A stretch of DNA of 7,260 nucleotides from JAZKDW01 sp040387375 (GTDB lineage Bacteria; Pseudomonadota; Gammaproteobacteria; Burkholderiales; Burkholderiaceae_D). How positions within the stretch are numbered: the first letter of the stretch is position 1; each line of letters opens with the position of its first letter. Of this stretch, positions 1 to 6,391 are shown piece by piece. Below the pieces are notes generated by a model, which worked only from the letters and a program-made list of their open reading frames with translations, was not told the DNA's origin and made no database searches. Position numbers and translations under genes: made by a program. Where the stretch lies: positions 1 through 7,260 of the forward strand of contig JAZKDW010000068.1 of assembly GCA_040387375.1 (NCBI GenBank), given 5' to 3'.

Positions 1-29
1 AGCAAAAAAGAACTCGCCGCCGGGGCGAG
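1..29 (-). terminator. Rho-independent terminator of the ridA-aminotransferase operon
   Basis: Read on the minus strand, a 6-bp GC-rich stem (CTCGCC at 24-29 pairing with GGCGAG at 13-18, five-base loop) is followed directly by TTCTTTTTTGCT. That is the classic hairpin plus U-tract of an intrinsic terminator. It lies about 94 bp past the stop codon of the aminotransferase at 123, which is the last minus-strand gene before it. It could also act for a gene beyond the left edge, but the T-run is on the correct side for minus-strand transcription only. The stem is short, which lowers certainty somewhat. Confidence 0.7.
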
Positions 30-122
30 ACCCGGACAGCATCCACGAAGGGCAAAACGTGTTGGGGTAAACGAAGGAAGAACCCGATACCCCCCGCATC
101 TACATCAGTGCAAAGGTACCGC

Positions 123-1319
123 TCATCCCATCTTCGCAGCAATCAACTTGCCCAACTTCGCAACACCCTCACGAATCTTCTCCGGCGGCACCGTCACAAA
201 ACTCAACCGCATGGTATTCGTCTCCGGCGCATTCGCATAAAACGGCGCCCCCGGAACGAATGCCACCAATTCCGCAACCGCTTCTTCCAGCAGCTTCATG
301 CTGTCGATATGCTTGGGCAAGGTCACCCAGATGAACATGCCGCCTTCCGGCCTGGTCCAAGTCACGCCGTCGGGGAAAAACTCCGCCAGCGCGGCCAGCA
401 TCGCCTCACACTGATCCGCATACAGCGCCCGTATCGTCGGCACATGTGTGGTCAGGAAACCATCCTTGATCACTTCGTGCACCACCATCTGCGTCAATTG
501 CGCGGTGTGCAGGTCGGCCGCCTGCTTGGCCTGCTCCAGCTTGCCCACCAGCGGCAGCGGCGCAACCACGTAACCCAGGCGGATGCCGGGCGTCAGCACT
601 TTCGAAAACGAGCCCATGTAGATGACGCCATCCGGATTCATCGTCAGCATCTTCGGCAGCGGGTCGCGGCGGTAACTGAGGGCGCCATACGGATCGTCTT
701 CGATCAGCGGCAGGCCCATGCGTGCGCAGGTCTCGACCAGCTCGGCACGGCGCTCCAGCGACAGGCTGCGCCCGGTCGGGTTCTGGAAGTTGGGCAATGC
801 GTACAGCATGCGCGCGTCCTGCCCGATTTCCGCCACGGCTTCGGGAATGACACCAGAATCGTCGGTCGGCACCGATACGAATTCCGGCCGGTACACGGAA
901 AACGCCTGCAATGCGCCGAGATAGCTGGGCGTTTCCACCAGTACCTTGCTGCCCTCATCGATCAGCACTTTGCCCAGCAAATCGAGGCCCTGCTGCGAGC
1001 CGGACAACATCAGCACCTGCTCCGGCACGATGCGCACGCCATCGATCGACAATGAGTCGGCAATCCATTCCCGCAACGGCGCATAACCGTCGCTCGGACC
1101 ATACTGCAGCGCGACCTTGCCCTGGCGGGACAGCACGCTGTCGTAGGCGGCGCGCATGCGCTCAACCGGAAATGTCGCCGGCGACGGCAAACCGCCGGCG
1201 AAGGAAATGATGTCCGGACGCATCGTGATTTTCAGGATTTCGCGGATCGCCGAACTTTGCAGCTGCCGCGCGCGATCTGAAAAACGCCACTGGATCGGAT
1301 TTGGATGTTCAATTTTCAT
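123..1319 (-). CDS. PLP-dependent aminotransferase, fold type I (class I/II; LysN/KAT II-like)
   Basis: Full-length 398-aa aminotransferase, cytosolic, with no signal peptide or membrane segment. Landmarks are in the expected order. QYGPSDGYAPLRE (residues 72-84) has the substrate/cofactor-side Tyr. SGSQQGLDL (106-114) is the phosphate-binding turn. NFQNPTG (177-183) carries Asn180. EDDPYG (207-212) has Asp208 for the pyridine nitrogen and Tyr211. GSFSKVLTPGIRLGY (236-250) has the Schiff-base Lys240. MRLSF (370-374) has Arg371, the alpha-carboxylate anchor. The subfamily resembles 2-aminoadipate/kynurenine/multi-substrate aminotransferases (LysN, ARO8, KAT II group), which move amino groups from aromatic, branched or aminoadipate donors to 2-oxoglutarate. 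The true substrate is not decidable here. The ATG at 1319 is supported by AGGGA (1325-1329) five bases upstream. It lies 52 bp downstream of the RidA-family gene on the same strand, so the two are probably co-transcribed, with a divergent MocR regulator as likely controller. Confidence 0.93.
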   Translation of the reverse strand: MKIEHPNPIQWRFSDRARQLQSSAIREILKITMRPDIISFAGGLPSPATFPVERMRAAYDSVLSRQGKVALQYGPSDGYAPLREWIADSLSIDGVRIVPEQVLMLSGSQQGLDLLGKVLIDEGSKVLVETPSYLGALQAFSVYRPEFVSVPTDDSGVIPEAVAEIGQDARMLYALPNFQNPTGRSLSLERRAELVETCARMGLPLIEDDPYGALSYRRDPLPKMLTMNPDGVIYMGSFSKVLTPGIRLGYVVAPLPLVGKLEQAKQAADLHTAQLTQMVVHEVIKDGFLTTHVPTIRALYADQCEAMLAALAEFFPDGVTWTRPEGGMFIWVTLPKHIDSMKLLEEAVAELVAFVPGAPFYANAPETNTMRLSFVTVPPEKIREGVAKLGKLIAAKMG

Positions 1320-1324
1320 ATGTT

Positions 1325-1329
1325 TCCCT
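1325..1329 (-). promoter_or_regulatory. Ribosome binding site of the aminotransferase gene
   Basis: AGGGA on the minus strand, five bases before the ATG at 1319, supports that start. The 52-bp gap upstream is unusually purine-rich on the coding strand (pyrimidine run at 1334-1352 on the plus strand, then T6C at 1354-1360). It would give an A/G-rich, weakly structured leader between the two genes. Confidence 0.6.
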
Positions 1330-1371
1330 GATGTCTCTTTTTTCTTTTTCCCATTTTTTCAACAGGGAGGT

Positions 1372-1830
1372 TTACTGGATTTCCGCAATCAATTCGATCT
1401 CGACACAGGCACCCATCGGGATCTGTGCAACGCCGAATGCCGAGCGCGCATGTTTGCCCTGTTCGCCAAACACATCGTTGATCAGTTGCGATGCGCCATT
1501 GGTCACCACATGCTGCTCGGTGAAATCGCCGGTTGAATTGACCAGGCTCATCACTTTGACAATACGTTTTACCCGGTTCAGATCGCCGCCGCATGCGGTT
1601 TGCAGTGTGCCGATCAGGTCGATCGCGACCGAACGTGCTGCGTCCTTGCCTTCTTCAGTCGTCATGTTCTTGCCAAGCTGGCCGACCCATGGCTTGCCGT
1701 CTTTTTGGGCGATGTGCCCTGACAAGAACACGGTATTGCCGGTTTGCGCGAACATCACATACAGCGCTGCCGGCGCCGCCTGCGGCGGCAACTCGATGTC
1801 AAGGGCAGTAAGTTTTTCATAAAAGGACAT
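1372..1830 (-). CDS. RidA/YjgF/YER057c/UK114-family protein (enamine/imine deaminase-like)
   Basis: A 152-aa protein of the Rid superfamily. It belongs to the longer, roughly 150-residue branch rather than the ~128-aa archetypal RidA. FLSGHIAQKDGK (35-46) matches the family strand-turn, and the C-terminal block HARSAFGVAQIPMGACVEIE (127-146) matches the RidA signature. Arg129 sits where archetypal RidA has the Arg105 that binds the carboxylate of 2-aminoacrylate/imine substrates, so activity is plausible. Archetypal RidA proteins form cytosolic trimers that hydrolyse reactive enamines/imines released by PLP enzymes. Whether this divergent subgroup deaminates is inferred. An in-frame TTG at 1842 would add four residues. 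The ATG at 1830 is chosen because GGAG (1837-1840) lies six bases upstream of it and overlaps that TTG codon. It is the first confident gene of a minus-strand pair with the aminotransferase. Confidence 0.9.
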   Translation of the reverse strand: MSFYEKLTALDIELPPQAAPAALYVMFAQTGNTVFLSGHIAQKDGKPWVGQLGKNMTTEEGKDAARSVAIDLIGTLQTACGGDLNRVKRIVKVMSLVNSTGDFTEQHVVTNGASQLINDVFGEQGKHARSAFGVAQIPMGACVEIELIAEIQ

Positions 1831-1836
1831 GCAGCA

Positions 1837-1840
1837 CTCC
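1837..1840 (-). promoter_or_regulatory. Ribosome binding site fixing the RidA-family start
   Basis: GGAG on the minus strand with six bases (TGCTGC) to the ATG at 1830. It decides the start: the upstream in-frame TTG at 1842 overlaps this Shine-Dalgarno and has none of its own. Confidence 0.65.
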
Positions 1841-1877
1841 AATAAATGTCATTCCAGCCATGCCAGCAACGACGGAT

Positions 1878-2033
1878 TTAATTACACCCCGGGATTTTAC
1901 TCTCAACCGTGGCCGACATCGAGTGGCGCAAACTCATCAACGCCTCAACCTTGTCGCGAATATCCAGTGTCAGCAGCAGGCAAGGCGCCTTGCCAAACCG
2001 CACAGGCCGCCCGGTGAAGATTTGCCCCGGCAT
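1878..2033 (-). CDS. Doubtful small ORF (51 aa) upstream of the RidA-family gene
   Basis: An open frame of 51 codons on the minus strand starts at ATG 2033 and ends at TAA 1878-1880. An in-frame TAG closes it 15 bases above the ATG. The product begins MPGQIFTGRPVRFGKAPCLL and ends ATVESKIPGCN. I do not recognise it. It has no signal peptide or membrane helix, and only one possible short amphipathic stretch (LTLDIRDKVEALMSLRHSM). In favour: most third codon positions are G or C, the frame fills most of a 285-bp gap between genes, and it lies between the candidate MocR operator and the ridA start, so it could be a leader peptide or first gene of that operon. Against: the nearest SD-like AGGA (2047-2050) is 13 bases from the ATG, too far, and other frames across the same DNA are also open. 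It could be chance or a gene remnant. Confidence 0.22.
   Translation of the reverse strand: MPGQIFTGRPVRFGKAPCLLLTLDIRDKVEALMSLRHSMSATVESKIPGCN
1979..1994. repeat. Perfect 16-bp palindrome in the ridA-mocR gap
   Basis: GGCAAGGCGCCTTGCC is a perfect inverted repeat with no spacer, sitting in the divergent gap and inside the doubtful small ORF. It could be a dimeric-regulator operator or form a hairpin in a long ridA leader. No T-run follows on either strand, so it is not an intrinsic terminator. Confidence 0.6.
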
Positions 2034-2061
2034 TGTTGATGTTGTATCCTACCTTCCGAAA

Positions 2062-2080
2062 CCAATACAGTCCCTGTACA
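2062..2080. promoter_or_regulatory. Candidate MocR operator (direct repeat about one helical turn apart)
   Basis: On the plus strand CCAATACA (2062-2069) and CCTGTACA (2073-2080) form an imperfect direct repeat, six of eight bases identical, with starts 11 bp apart. On the minus strand they read TGTACAGG and TGTATTGG. The same stretch contains an inverted repeat TACAG-TCC-CTGTA (2066-2078). MocR-family regulators generally bind direct repeats at the promoters of divergent target genes and often their own, so location and geometry fit. It lies just upstream of the likely mocR -10 element, so binding could also repress mocR. Assignment is by position and pattern, not by match to a proven site. 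Confidence 0.45.
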
Positions 2081-2088
2081 CTTAATCA

Positions 2089-2094
2089 CATAAT
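2089..2094 (+). promoter_or_regulatory. Likely -10 element of the mocR promoter
   Basis: CATAAT matches the sigma-70 -10 consensus at five of six positions. It would place the transcript start near 2101, giving a leader of about 15 bases before ATG 2116. No good -35 is seen: the region one spacer upstream (about 2065-2071) is the candidate operator itself. TAATCA also occurs twice here (2083-2088 and 2091-2096). Confidence 0.35.
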
Positions 2095-2115
2095 CAAACG
2101 CACTGTCACGGTAAC

Positions 2116-3579
2116 ATGACCAATACAGCTGGCGCTCGCAGGCCACCCTCTTCTTCTGCCATGTCGGGCACTCCCCAGTTGTTGTCGCGGGCAGCGGGAG
2201 TGTCGCTGGTCGATCAGATCGTCAATTCGGTGGAATCGCGCATCAACGACAAGCTATTGCGCAGCGGCGCGCGCATGCCGTCGATCCGCCATTTTGCCGA
2301 GACACATCGGGTGTCGCGTTTCACCGTGGTGGAGGCCTATGACCGCCTGGTCGCCAAAGGTTTTCTGGAATCACGCCGCGGATCCGGCTTTTATGTGCGG
2401 GAACGGGCGCGCATCATTGCGGCCGGTAACGCCGGCAACCCGGCGCCGCGGCAGCTTGACGTCGTGTGGCTGGTGCGCAGCATGTTCCGCGATCACCCGC
2501 CGCAAAAAATGCCGGGCTCGGGCCTGTTGCCGAACGACTGGCTGGATGGCGGACTGATTGCCAATGGATTGCGCGCGATCGGCCGGGAAAATCAGAACCT
2601 GTTGCTCCAGTATGGCGATCCGCAAGGCTTCCTGCCGTTGCGCCAGCAGCTGCAGCTGAAACTGGCGTCGCTGGACATCGCGGCCACGCCGGAACAGATC
2701 GTCACCACCGCCGGCGTGACCCAGGCGCTGGACCTGGTGGCGCGCCATTTCCTGCAACCGGGCGATACGGTTTTCGTCGACGATCCGGCCTGGTTCCTGA
2801 TGTTCGGTTCGTTTGCGACGCTGGGCGCCAAGGTTATCGGCATTCCGCGCCTGGCGGACGGCCCCGATGTCGAGCGGCTGGCCGAACTGGCGGCGCTGCA
2901 CAAACCGAAGCTGTATGTGATCAATTCGGTGCTGCACAATCCGACTTCGACTTCGCTGTCGGCGGCCAAGGCATTTCAGATACTGAATATCGCCGGCTTG
3001 CATGATTTCACGATTGTGGAAGACGACATTTATTGCGACATGCATCCCGGCCCGTCAGTGCAGACGGCTACCCGCATCGCCGCACTCGACCAGTTGAAAC
3101 GGGTGATCTATCTGGGCGGCTTTTCGAAGACGCTGGCGGCGAATCTGCGGGTAGGTTTCATCGCCACTTCCAGCGACATGGCCAAGCAGCTGTCCGACCG
3201 GAAAATGCTGTCGACGCTGACCACCAGCGAGATCGGCGAACGGGTCGTCTACAAGATCCTGTCGGAAGGCCATTACCGCAAGCATGTCGATCGCCTGCGC
3301 AGCAAGCTAGACGGCGTGCGCGACAAAACCCTGCGGCAGCTGGAATGGGCCGGGCTGAAAGTCGACGCCGGCATGGCGGCAGGCGTGTTCGTCTGGGCCG
3401 ATACCGGGGGAGATACCAATGTGCTGGCCGAAAAAGCCATGGACCAGGGTTATCTGCTGGCGCCGGGCAGCCTGTTCTCGCCGACCCAGCTGCCTTCCAC
3501 CCGCATGCGTGTCAATGTGGCGACGATGTCCGACCCCGGCGTGCTCGACTTCTTCGCACGGGAAATCGGCAAGACTTGA
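2116..3579 (+). CDS. MocR-type transcriptional regulator (GntR winged helix fused to aminotransferase-like domain)
   Basis: A 487-aa protein with typical MocR architecture. Residues about 29-97 are a GntR winged helix-turn-helix: VSLVDQIVNSVESRI, GARMPSIRHFAE, then VSRFTVVEAYDRL as recognition region and the wing ESRRGSGFYV. After a linker, residues about 135-485 form a fold-type I aminotransferase domain with LLQYGDPQGFLPLRQQL (163-179), AGVTQALDL, HNPTSTS (274-280, Asn275), EDDIYCD (302-308, Asp303 and Tyr306), GGFSKTLAANLRVGF (334-348, PLP lysine Lys338) and MRVN (464-467, Arg465). All cofactor residues are kept, so it should bind PLP and sense PLP or an amino-acid-PLP adduct. MocR proteins commonly regulate a divergent gene. 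Here that is the RidA/aminotransferase pair, with a candidate operator at 2062-2080. The ATG at 2116 has only a weak GGTA upstream, and ATG 2161 is an alternative. Its stop codon lies inside the htpG sigma-32 -35 box. Confidence 0.92.
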   Translation: MTNTAGARRPPSSSAMSGTPQLLSRAAGVSLVDQIVNSVESRINDKLLRSGARMPSIRHFAETHRVSRFTVVEAYDRLVAKGFLESRRGSGFYVRERARIIAAGNAGNPAPRQLDVVWLVRSMFRDHPPQKMPGSGLLPNDWLDGGLIANGLRAIGRENQNLLLQYGDPQGFLPLRQQLQLKLASLDIAATPEQIVTTAGVTQALDLVARHFLQPGDTVFVDDPAWFLMFGSFATLGAKVIGIPRLADGPDVERLAELAALHKPKLYVINSVLHNPTSTSLSAAKAFQILNIAGLHDFTIVEDDIYCDMHPGPSVQTATRIAALDQLKRVIYLGGFSKTLAANLRVGFIATSSDMAKQLSDRKMLSTLTTSEIGERVVYKILSEGHYRKHVDRLRSKLDGVRDKTLRQLEWAGLKVDAGMAAGVFVWADTGGDTNVLAEKAMDQGYLLAPGSLFSPTQLPSTRMRVNVATMSDPGVLDFFAREIGKT

Positions 3580-3602
3580 AATCATTTTTTTCATCCCCAT
3601 TT
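3575..3602 (+). promoter_or_regulatory. Sigma-32 (RpoH) heat-shock promoter of htpG
   Basis: CTTGAA (3575-3580), a 14-base spacer, then CCCCATTT (3595-3602) match the sigma-32 consensus (CTTGAA with 11-16 bases to CCCCATnT) at every defined position. The sequence right after the -35 is A-T rich with a run of seven T. Predicted transcript start is about 3608-3610, giving a leader near 60 bases before the htpG ATG at 3671. The TGA stop of the upstream MocR gene (3577-3579) is embedded in the -35 hexamer, so the promoter begins within the preceding gene. No competing sigma-70 promoter was evident to me in the gap. Confidence 0.85.
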
Positions 3603-3659
3603 CCGTGGAATGCCTTGCACTTTTCCGGGCAAGCAAGGGCACGAATTCATATCAACTTT

Positions 3660-3665
3660 AGAGGA
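3660..3665 (+). promoter_or_regulatory. htpG: Ribosome binding site of htpG
   Basis: AGAGGA with five bases to ATG 3671 is a strong Shine-Dalgarno. It confirms the start of the protein at MAVSEKK. Confidence 0.75.
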
Positions 3666-3670
3666 CAAAA

Positions 3671-5584
3671 ATGGCCGTATCCGAAAAGAAAACCCTGGGG
3701 TTTCAAGCAGAAGTCAAACAGCTGTTGCAGTTGATGATACATTCGCTGTACTCGAACAAGGAAATCTTCCTGCGCGAACTGATTTCGAATGCCTCCGATG
3801 CATCCGATAAATTGCGTTTCGAAGCGATCAACAACGCGGCGCTGTACGAAAACGATCCGGACCTGAAGATCACCATCGGCTTCGATACCGCCGCCCGCAC
3901 CATCACCATCGCGGATAACGGCATCGGCATGAACCGCGACGAAGCGATCGAACATCTGGGCACCATCGCCAAATCCGGCACCAAGGAATTTTTCTCGAAA
4001 CTGTCCGGCGACCAGCAAAAGGATGCGGCGCTGATCGGCCAGTTCGGCGTCGGCTTTTATTCCGCCTTCATCGTGGCTGACAAGATCACCGTCGACACCC
4101 GTCGCGCCGGCACCGCCGCCAGCGAAGGTGTGCGCTGGGAATCCGGCGGTGAAGGAGACTTTACCGTTGAAACCATCGACAAGCCGTCACGCGGCACGCA
4201 GATCACCCTGCACCTGCGCGAAGGCGAAGATGAATTCCTGTCCTCATGGAAGCTGAAATCCATCATCCGTAAATATTCCGACCATATCTCGCTGCCGATC
4301 CAGATGAAGAAGGAAGAATGGGATGAGGAAAAGAAGGAAACCGTAGTCAGGGACGAGCTCGAAACGATCAACCAGGCCAGCGCACTGTGGGCCCGCAGCA
4401 AATCCGACATCACGCCCGAGCAGTACGCCGAATTCTACAAACATGTCGCCCATGATTTCGAGGCGCCGCTGGCCTATACGCATAACCGTGTCGAAGGCCG
4501 CAGCGAATATACCCAGCTGCTGTACCTGCCGTCGCATGCGCCGTTCGATCTGTGGGACCGCAACAAGCGCGGCGGCATCAAGCTGTATGTGAAGCGCGTT
4601 TTCATCATGGACGATGCCGAGCAGCTGATGCCGGTCTATCTGCGTTTTGTCAAAGGTGTCATCGACTCCAACGACTTGCCGCTCAACGTCTCGCGTGAAC
4701 TGCTGCAGGAGTCGCGCGACGTCAAGGTCATCCGCGAGGGCTCGACCAAACGTGTGCTGTCGATGCTGGAAGAACTGGCAAATTCAGAGGAACAGGAACA
4801 GAAGGACAAGTACACGACCTTCTGGAAGGAATTCGGCCAGGTGCTGAAGGAAGGCATAGGCGAAGACGCAAGCAACAAGGAGCGCCTTGCCAAGCTGCTG
4901 CGTTTTGCATCGACCCAGAACGACAGCGATTTGCAGACCGTATCGTTTGCCGACTATGTCAGCCGCGCGAAAGAAGGCCAGGACAAGATTTATTTCGCCA
5001 CCGGAGAATCGTATGCGGCGGCAAAAAATAGCCCGCACCTGGAAATCTTCCGCAAGAAAGGCGTCGAGGTATTGCTGCTGTCCGATCGCGTCGATGAATG
5101 GATGCTGTCGTTCCTGACCGAGTTTGAAGGCAAGGAACTGGTGTCGGTCGCCAAGGGCGACCTGGATCTCGGCAAGCTCGAAGATGAAACCGAGAAAAAG
5201 CAGCATGAGGAAACCGAAGCCCAGTACAAGGACCTGGTCGAGAAGATGAAAAGCACGCTGGCCGATAAAGCCAAGGACGTGCGCATCACCTTCCGCCTGA
5301 CCGATTCGCCTGCCTGTCTGGTGGCCGACGAAAACGAATTGTCGGGCAACCTGCTGCGCATGCTGAAAGCGGCTGGACAGAATGCGCCGGAATCCAAGCC
5401 CATCCTGGAAATCAATCCGGACCATCCGCTGGTGCAGCGCCTGAAATACGAGGATGCCAGGTTTGCTGACTGGTCGAACATCCTGTTCGATCAATCGATG
5501 CTGGCCGAAGGCGGCACGCTGAGCGATCCGGCCGGATTCGTCAAGCGCCTCAACGGCATGTTGCTGGACATGGCAGGAAAATAA
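3671..5584 (+). CDS. htpG: Molecular chaperone HtpG (bacterial Hsp90)
   Basis: A 637-aa cytosolic ATP-dependent chaperone, close to the 624 aa of the E. coli protein. It acts as a dimer in late folding of client proteins, usually with DnaK. The N-terminal GHKL ATPase domain (about 1-225) shows LRELISNASDASDKLRF (34-50, catalytic Glu36 and Asn40), DNGIGM (82-87, Asp82 for adenine), GTIAKSGTKEF (97-107) and IGQFGVGFYSAF (122-133, lid and glycine-rich loop). The middle domain (about 240-505) contains DLPLNVSRELLQES (335-348), with Arg342 in the position of the gamma-phosphate-contacting arginine. The C-terminal dimerisation domain runs to residue 637. No eukaryote-type charged linker or MEEVD tail is present, as expected for bacteria. 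An excellent sigma-32 promoter and SD lie upstream, and a hairpin shared with the convergent DUF1275 gene lies downstream. It is probably a single-gene transcript. Nothing looks truncated. Confidence 0.98.
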   Translation: MAVSEKKTLGFQAEVKQLLQLMIHSLYSNKEIFLRELISNASDASDKLRFEAINNAALYENDPDLKITIGFDTAARTITIADNGIGMNRDEAIEHLGTIAKSGTKEFFSKLSGDQQKDAALIGQFGVGFYSAFIVADKITVDTRRAGTAASEGVRWESGGEGDFTVETIDKPSRGTQITLHLREGEDEFLSSWKLKSIIRKYSDHISLPIQMKKEEWDEEKKETVVRDELETINQASALWARSKSDITPEQYAEFYKHVAHDFEAPLAYTHNRVEGRSEYTQLLYLPSHAPFDLWDRNKRGGIKLYVKRVFIMDDAEQLMPVYLRFVKGVIDSNDLPLNVSRELLQESRDVKVIREGSTKRVLSMLEELANSEEQEQKDKYTTFWKEFGQVLKEGIGEDASNKERLAKLLRFASTQNDSDLQTVSFADYVSRAKEGQDKIYFATGESYAAAKNSPHLEIFRKKGVEVLLLSDRVDEWMLSFLTEFEGKELVSVAKGDLDLGKLEDETEKKQHEETEAQYKDLVEKMKSTLADKAKDVRITFRLTDSPACLVADENELSGNLLRMLKAAGQNAPESKPILEINPDHPLVQRLKYEDARFADWSNILFDQSMLAEGGTLSDPAGFVKRLNGMLLDMAGK

Positions 5585-5599
5585 TCCCAGGGCTCAAAA

Positions 5600-5625
5600 C
5601 ATCCGTCAGCAGCCACTGACGGATG
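5600..5625. terminator. Hairpin terminator between convergent htpG and the DUF1275 gene
   Basis: A perfect 10-bp stem (CATCCGTCAG at 5600-5609 with CTGACGGATG at 5616-5625) encloses a six-base loop. Read on the minus strand the stem is followed by TTTTGAGCC, so it serves best as terminator of the DUF1275 gene, whose stop is at 5630-5632. On the plus strand, 15 bases after the htpG stop, the hairpin is followed by CTCCTCAG with no T-run, so it would stop or protect the htpG transcript less efficiently. Confidence 0.7.
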
Positions 5626-5629
5626 CTCC

Positions 5630-6391
5630 TCAGCCGACTATTTTCAGCCGCTCGGAAATATCGTCGTAGATCGGAATGAACGCCAGCACCAGCAACACGA
5701 CGGCCAGCGGCAGCGTCGCGACAAAACCCATGGACTTGAAGCCGATCGCGCCGACAATACCGCCAATGAAGAACATGATCAGGATGACGCTGTGTATCTT
5801 CAGCTTGTCCCAGTTCGCGGCAACAAAATGTTCCGATTCCGGGGCATGGGTCTTGTTCCAGTAAACGAGTTTGCCGAGCTCGATGCCGAGGTCGGTGAGC
5901 AGTCCGGTCACGTGCGTGGTGCGGATCTCCGCCTGCGATATCTTGGTCACGATGGCGTTTTGCAAACCCATGATGTAACACAGCACCATCACCGTCGCCG
6001 GCACAAAAACCGCCACAAAAGTTTCCAGGTTGGCGCCCAGCAAACCAAAAACAATCAGCAGCGCCGCCTCGAGCGCAAGTGACAATGCATATTCGCTATG
6101 CATCTGCCGATGGCGCGCCCAGTTGATCAGCACAGCAGTGGTGCCCGCGCCCGACAGGAACGCGAGCAACGCACACAGGCCCGAAAATGCCAGCAGCAGA
6201 TTACCCAGGACCAGGTTATCGGCGATTGCCGATACGACCCCGGTCATGTGAGAGGTGTATTGTTGAATCGCGAGAAAGCCGCCGGCGTTGACGGCGCCGG
6301 CGACAAAAGCGAGGAAGGCGCCGAGTTGACGGTTGGCGCGGCGAGTGCGGGTACGGCCGGTCAAGCCGCGCAGATAGGAGTTGGGTATCAT
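5630..6391 (-). CDS. DUF1275 (YoaK-type) inner-membrane protein
   Basis: A 253-aa polytopic membrane protein. Hydrophobic segments are visible at about residues 23-43, 58-90 (probably two), 104-120, 124-144, 203-219 and 222-241. A basic N-terminus (RGLTGRTRTRRANRQ) favours a cytoplasmic start. Two related motifs typical of the family are clear: AGAVNAGGFLAIQQYTSHMT followed by GV (31-52), and GLQNAIVTKISQAEIRTTHVTG (142-163). The shared N-A and S/T-H-x-T-G patterns suggest an internal duplication. Length is normal for the family. Its function is not established; a transporter-like role is sometimes guessed but nothing here proves it. The ATG at 6391 has no clear Shine-Dalgarno upstream, and no better start is evident. 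It is convergent with htpG and divergent from the DNA glycosylase, so it is likely transcribed alone. Confidence 0.9.
   Translation of the reverse strand: MIPNSYLRGLTGRTRTRRANRQLGAFLAFVAGAVNAGGFLAIQQYTSHMTGVVSAIADNLVLGNLLLAFSGLCALLAFLSGAGTTAVLINWARHRQMHSEYALSLALEAALLIVFGLLGANLETFVAVFVPATVMVLCYIMGLQNAIVTKISQAEIRTTHVTGLLTDLGIELGKLVYWNKTHAPESEHFVAANWDKLKIHSVILIMFFIGGIVGAIGFKSMGFVATLPLAVVLLVLAFIPIYDDISERLKIVG

Noticed and set aside
108..1055. Plus-strand open frame of 315 codons opposite the aminotransferase
   Set aside because: The product is rich in His, Arg and Gln with no recognisable domain, as expected for the reverse frame of a GC-rich gene. The minus-strand aminotransferase has complete catalytic motifs.
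1840..1842. TTG as start of the RidA-family protein
   Set aside because: It overlaps the GGAG Shine-Dalgarno that is correctly spaced for the ATG at 1830.
1829..2017. Plus-strand frame of 62 codons in the divergent gap
   Set aside because: Starts against the ridA start region on the opposite strand, has no SD, and its Ser/Pro/His-rich product shows no domain. The minus-strand frame in the same DNA is slightly more plausible.
2371..3045. Minus-strand open frame of 224 codons within the MocR gene
   Set aside because: Low-complexity Arg/Gln/His product in the antisense frame of a gene with intact motifs; a frame shadow.
3613..3638. CCTTGC/GCAAGG hairpin in the htpG leader as mocR terminator or RNA thermometer
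   Set aside because: Six-bp stem with a 14-base loop, no T-run after it, and no pairing to the htpG Shine-Dalgarno; too weak to claim.
4784..5494. Minus-strand open frame of 236 codons within htpG
   Set aside because: It is the reverse frame of highly conserved htpG codons, with no family resemblance and no upstream signal.
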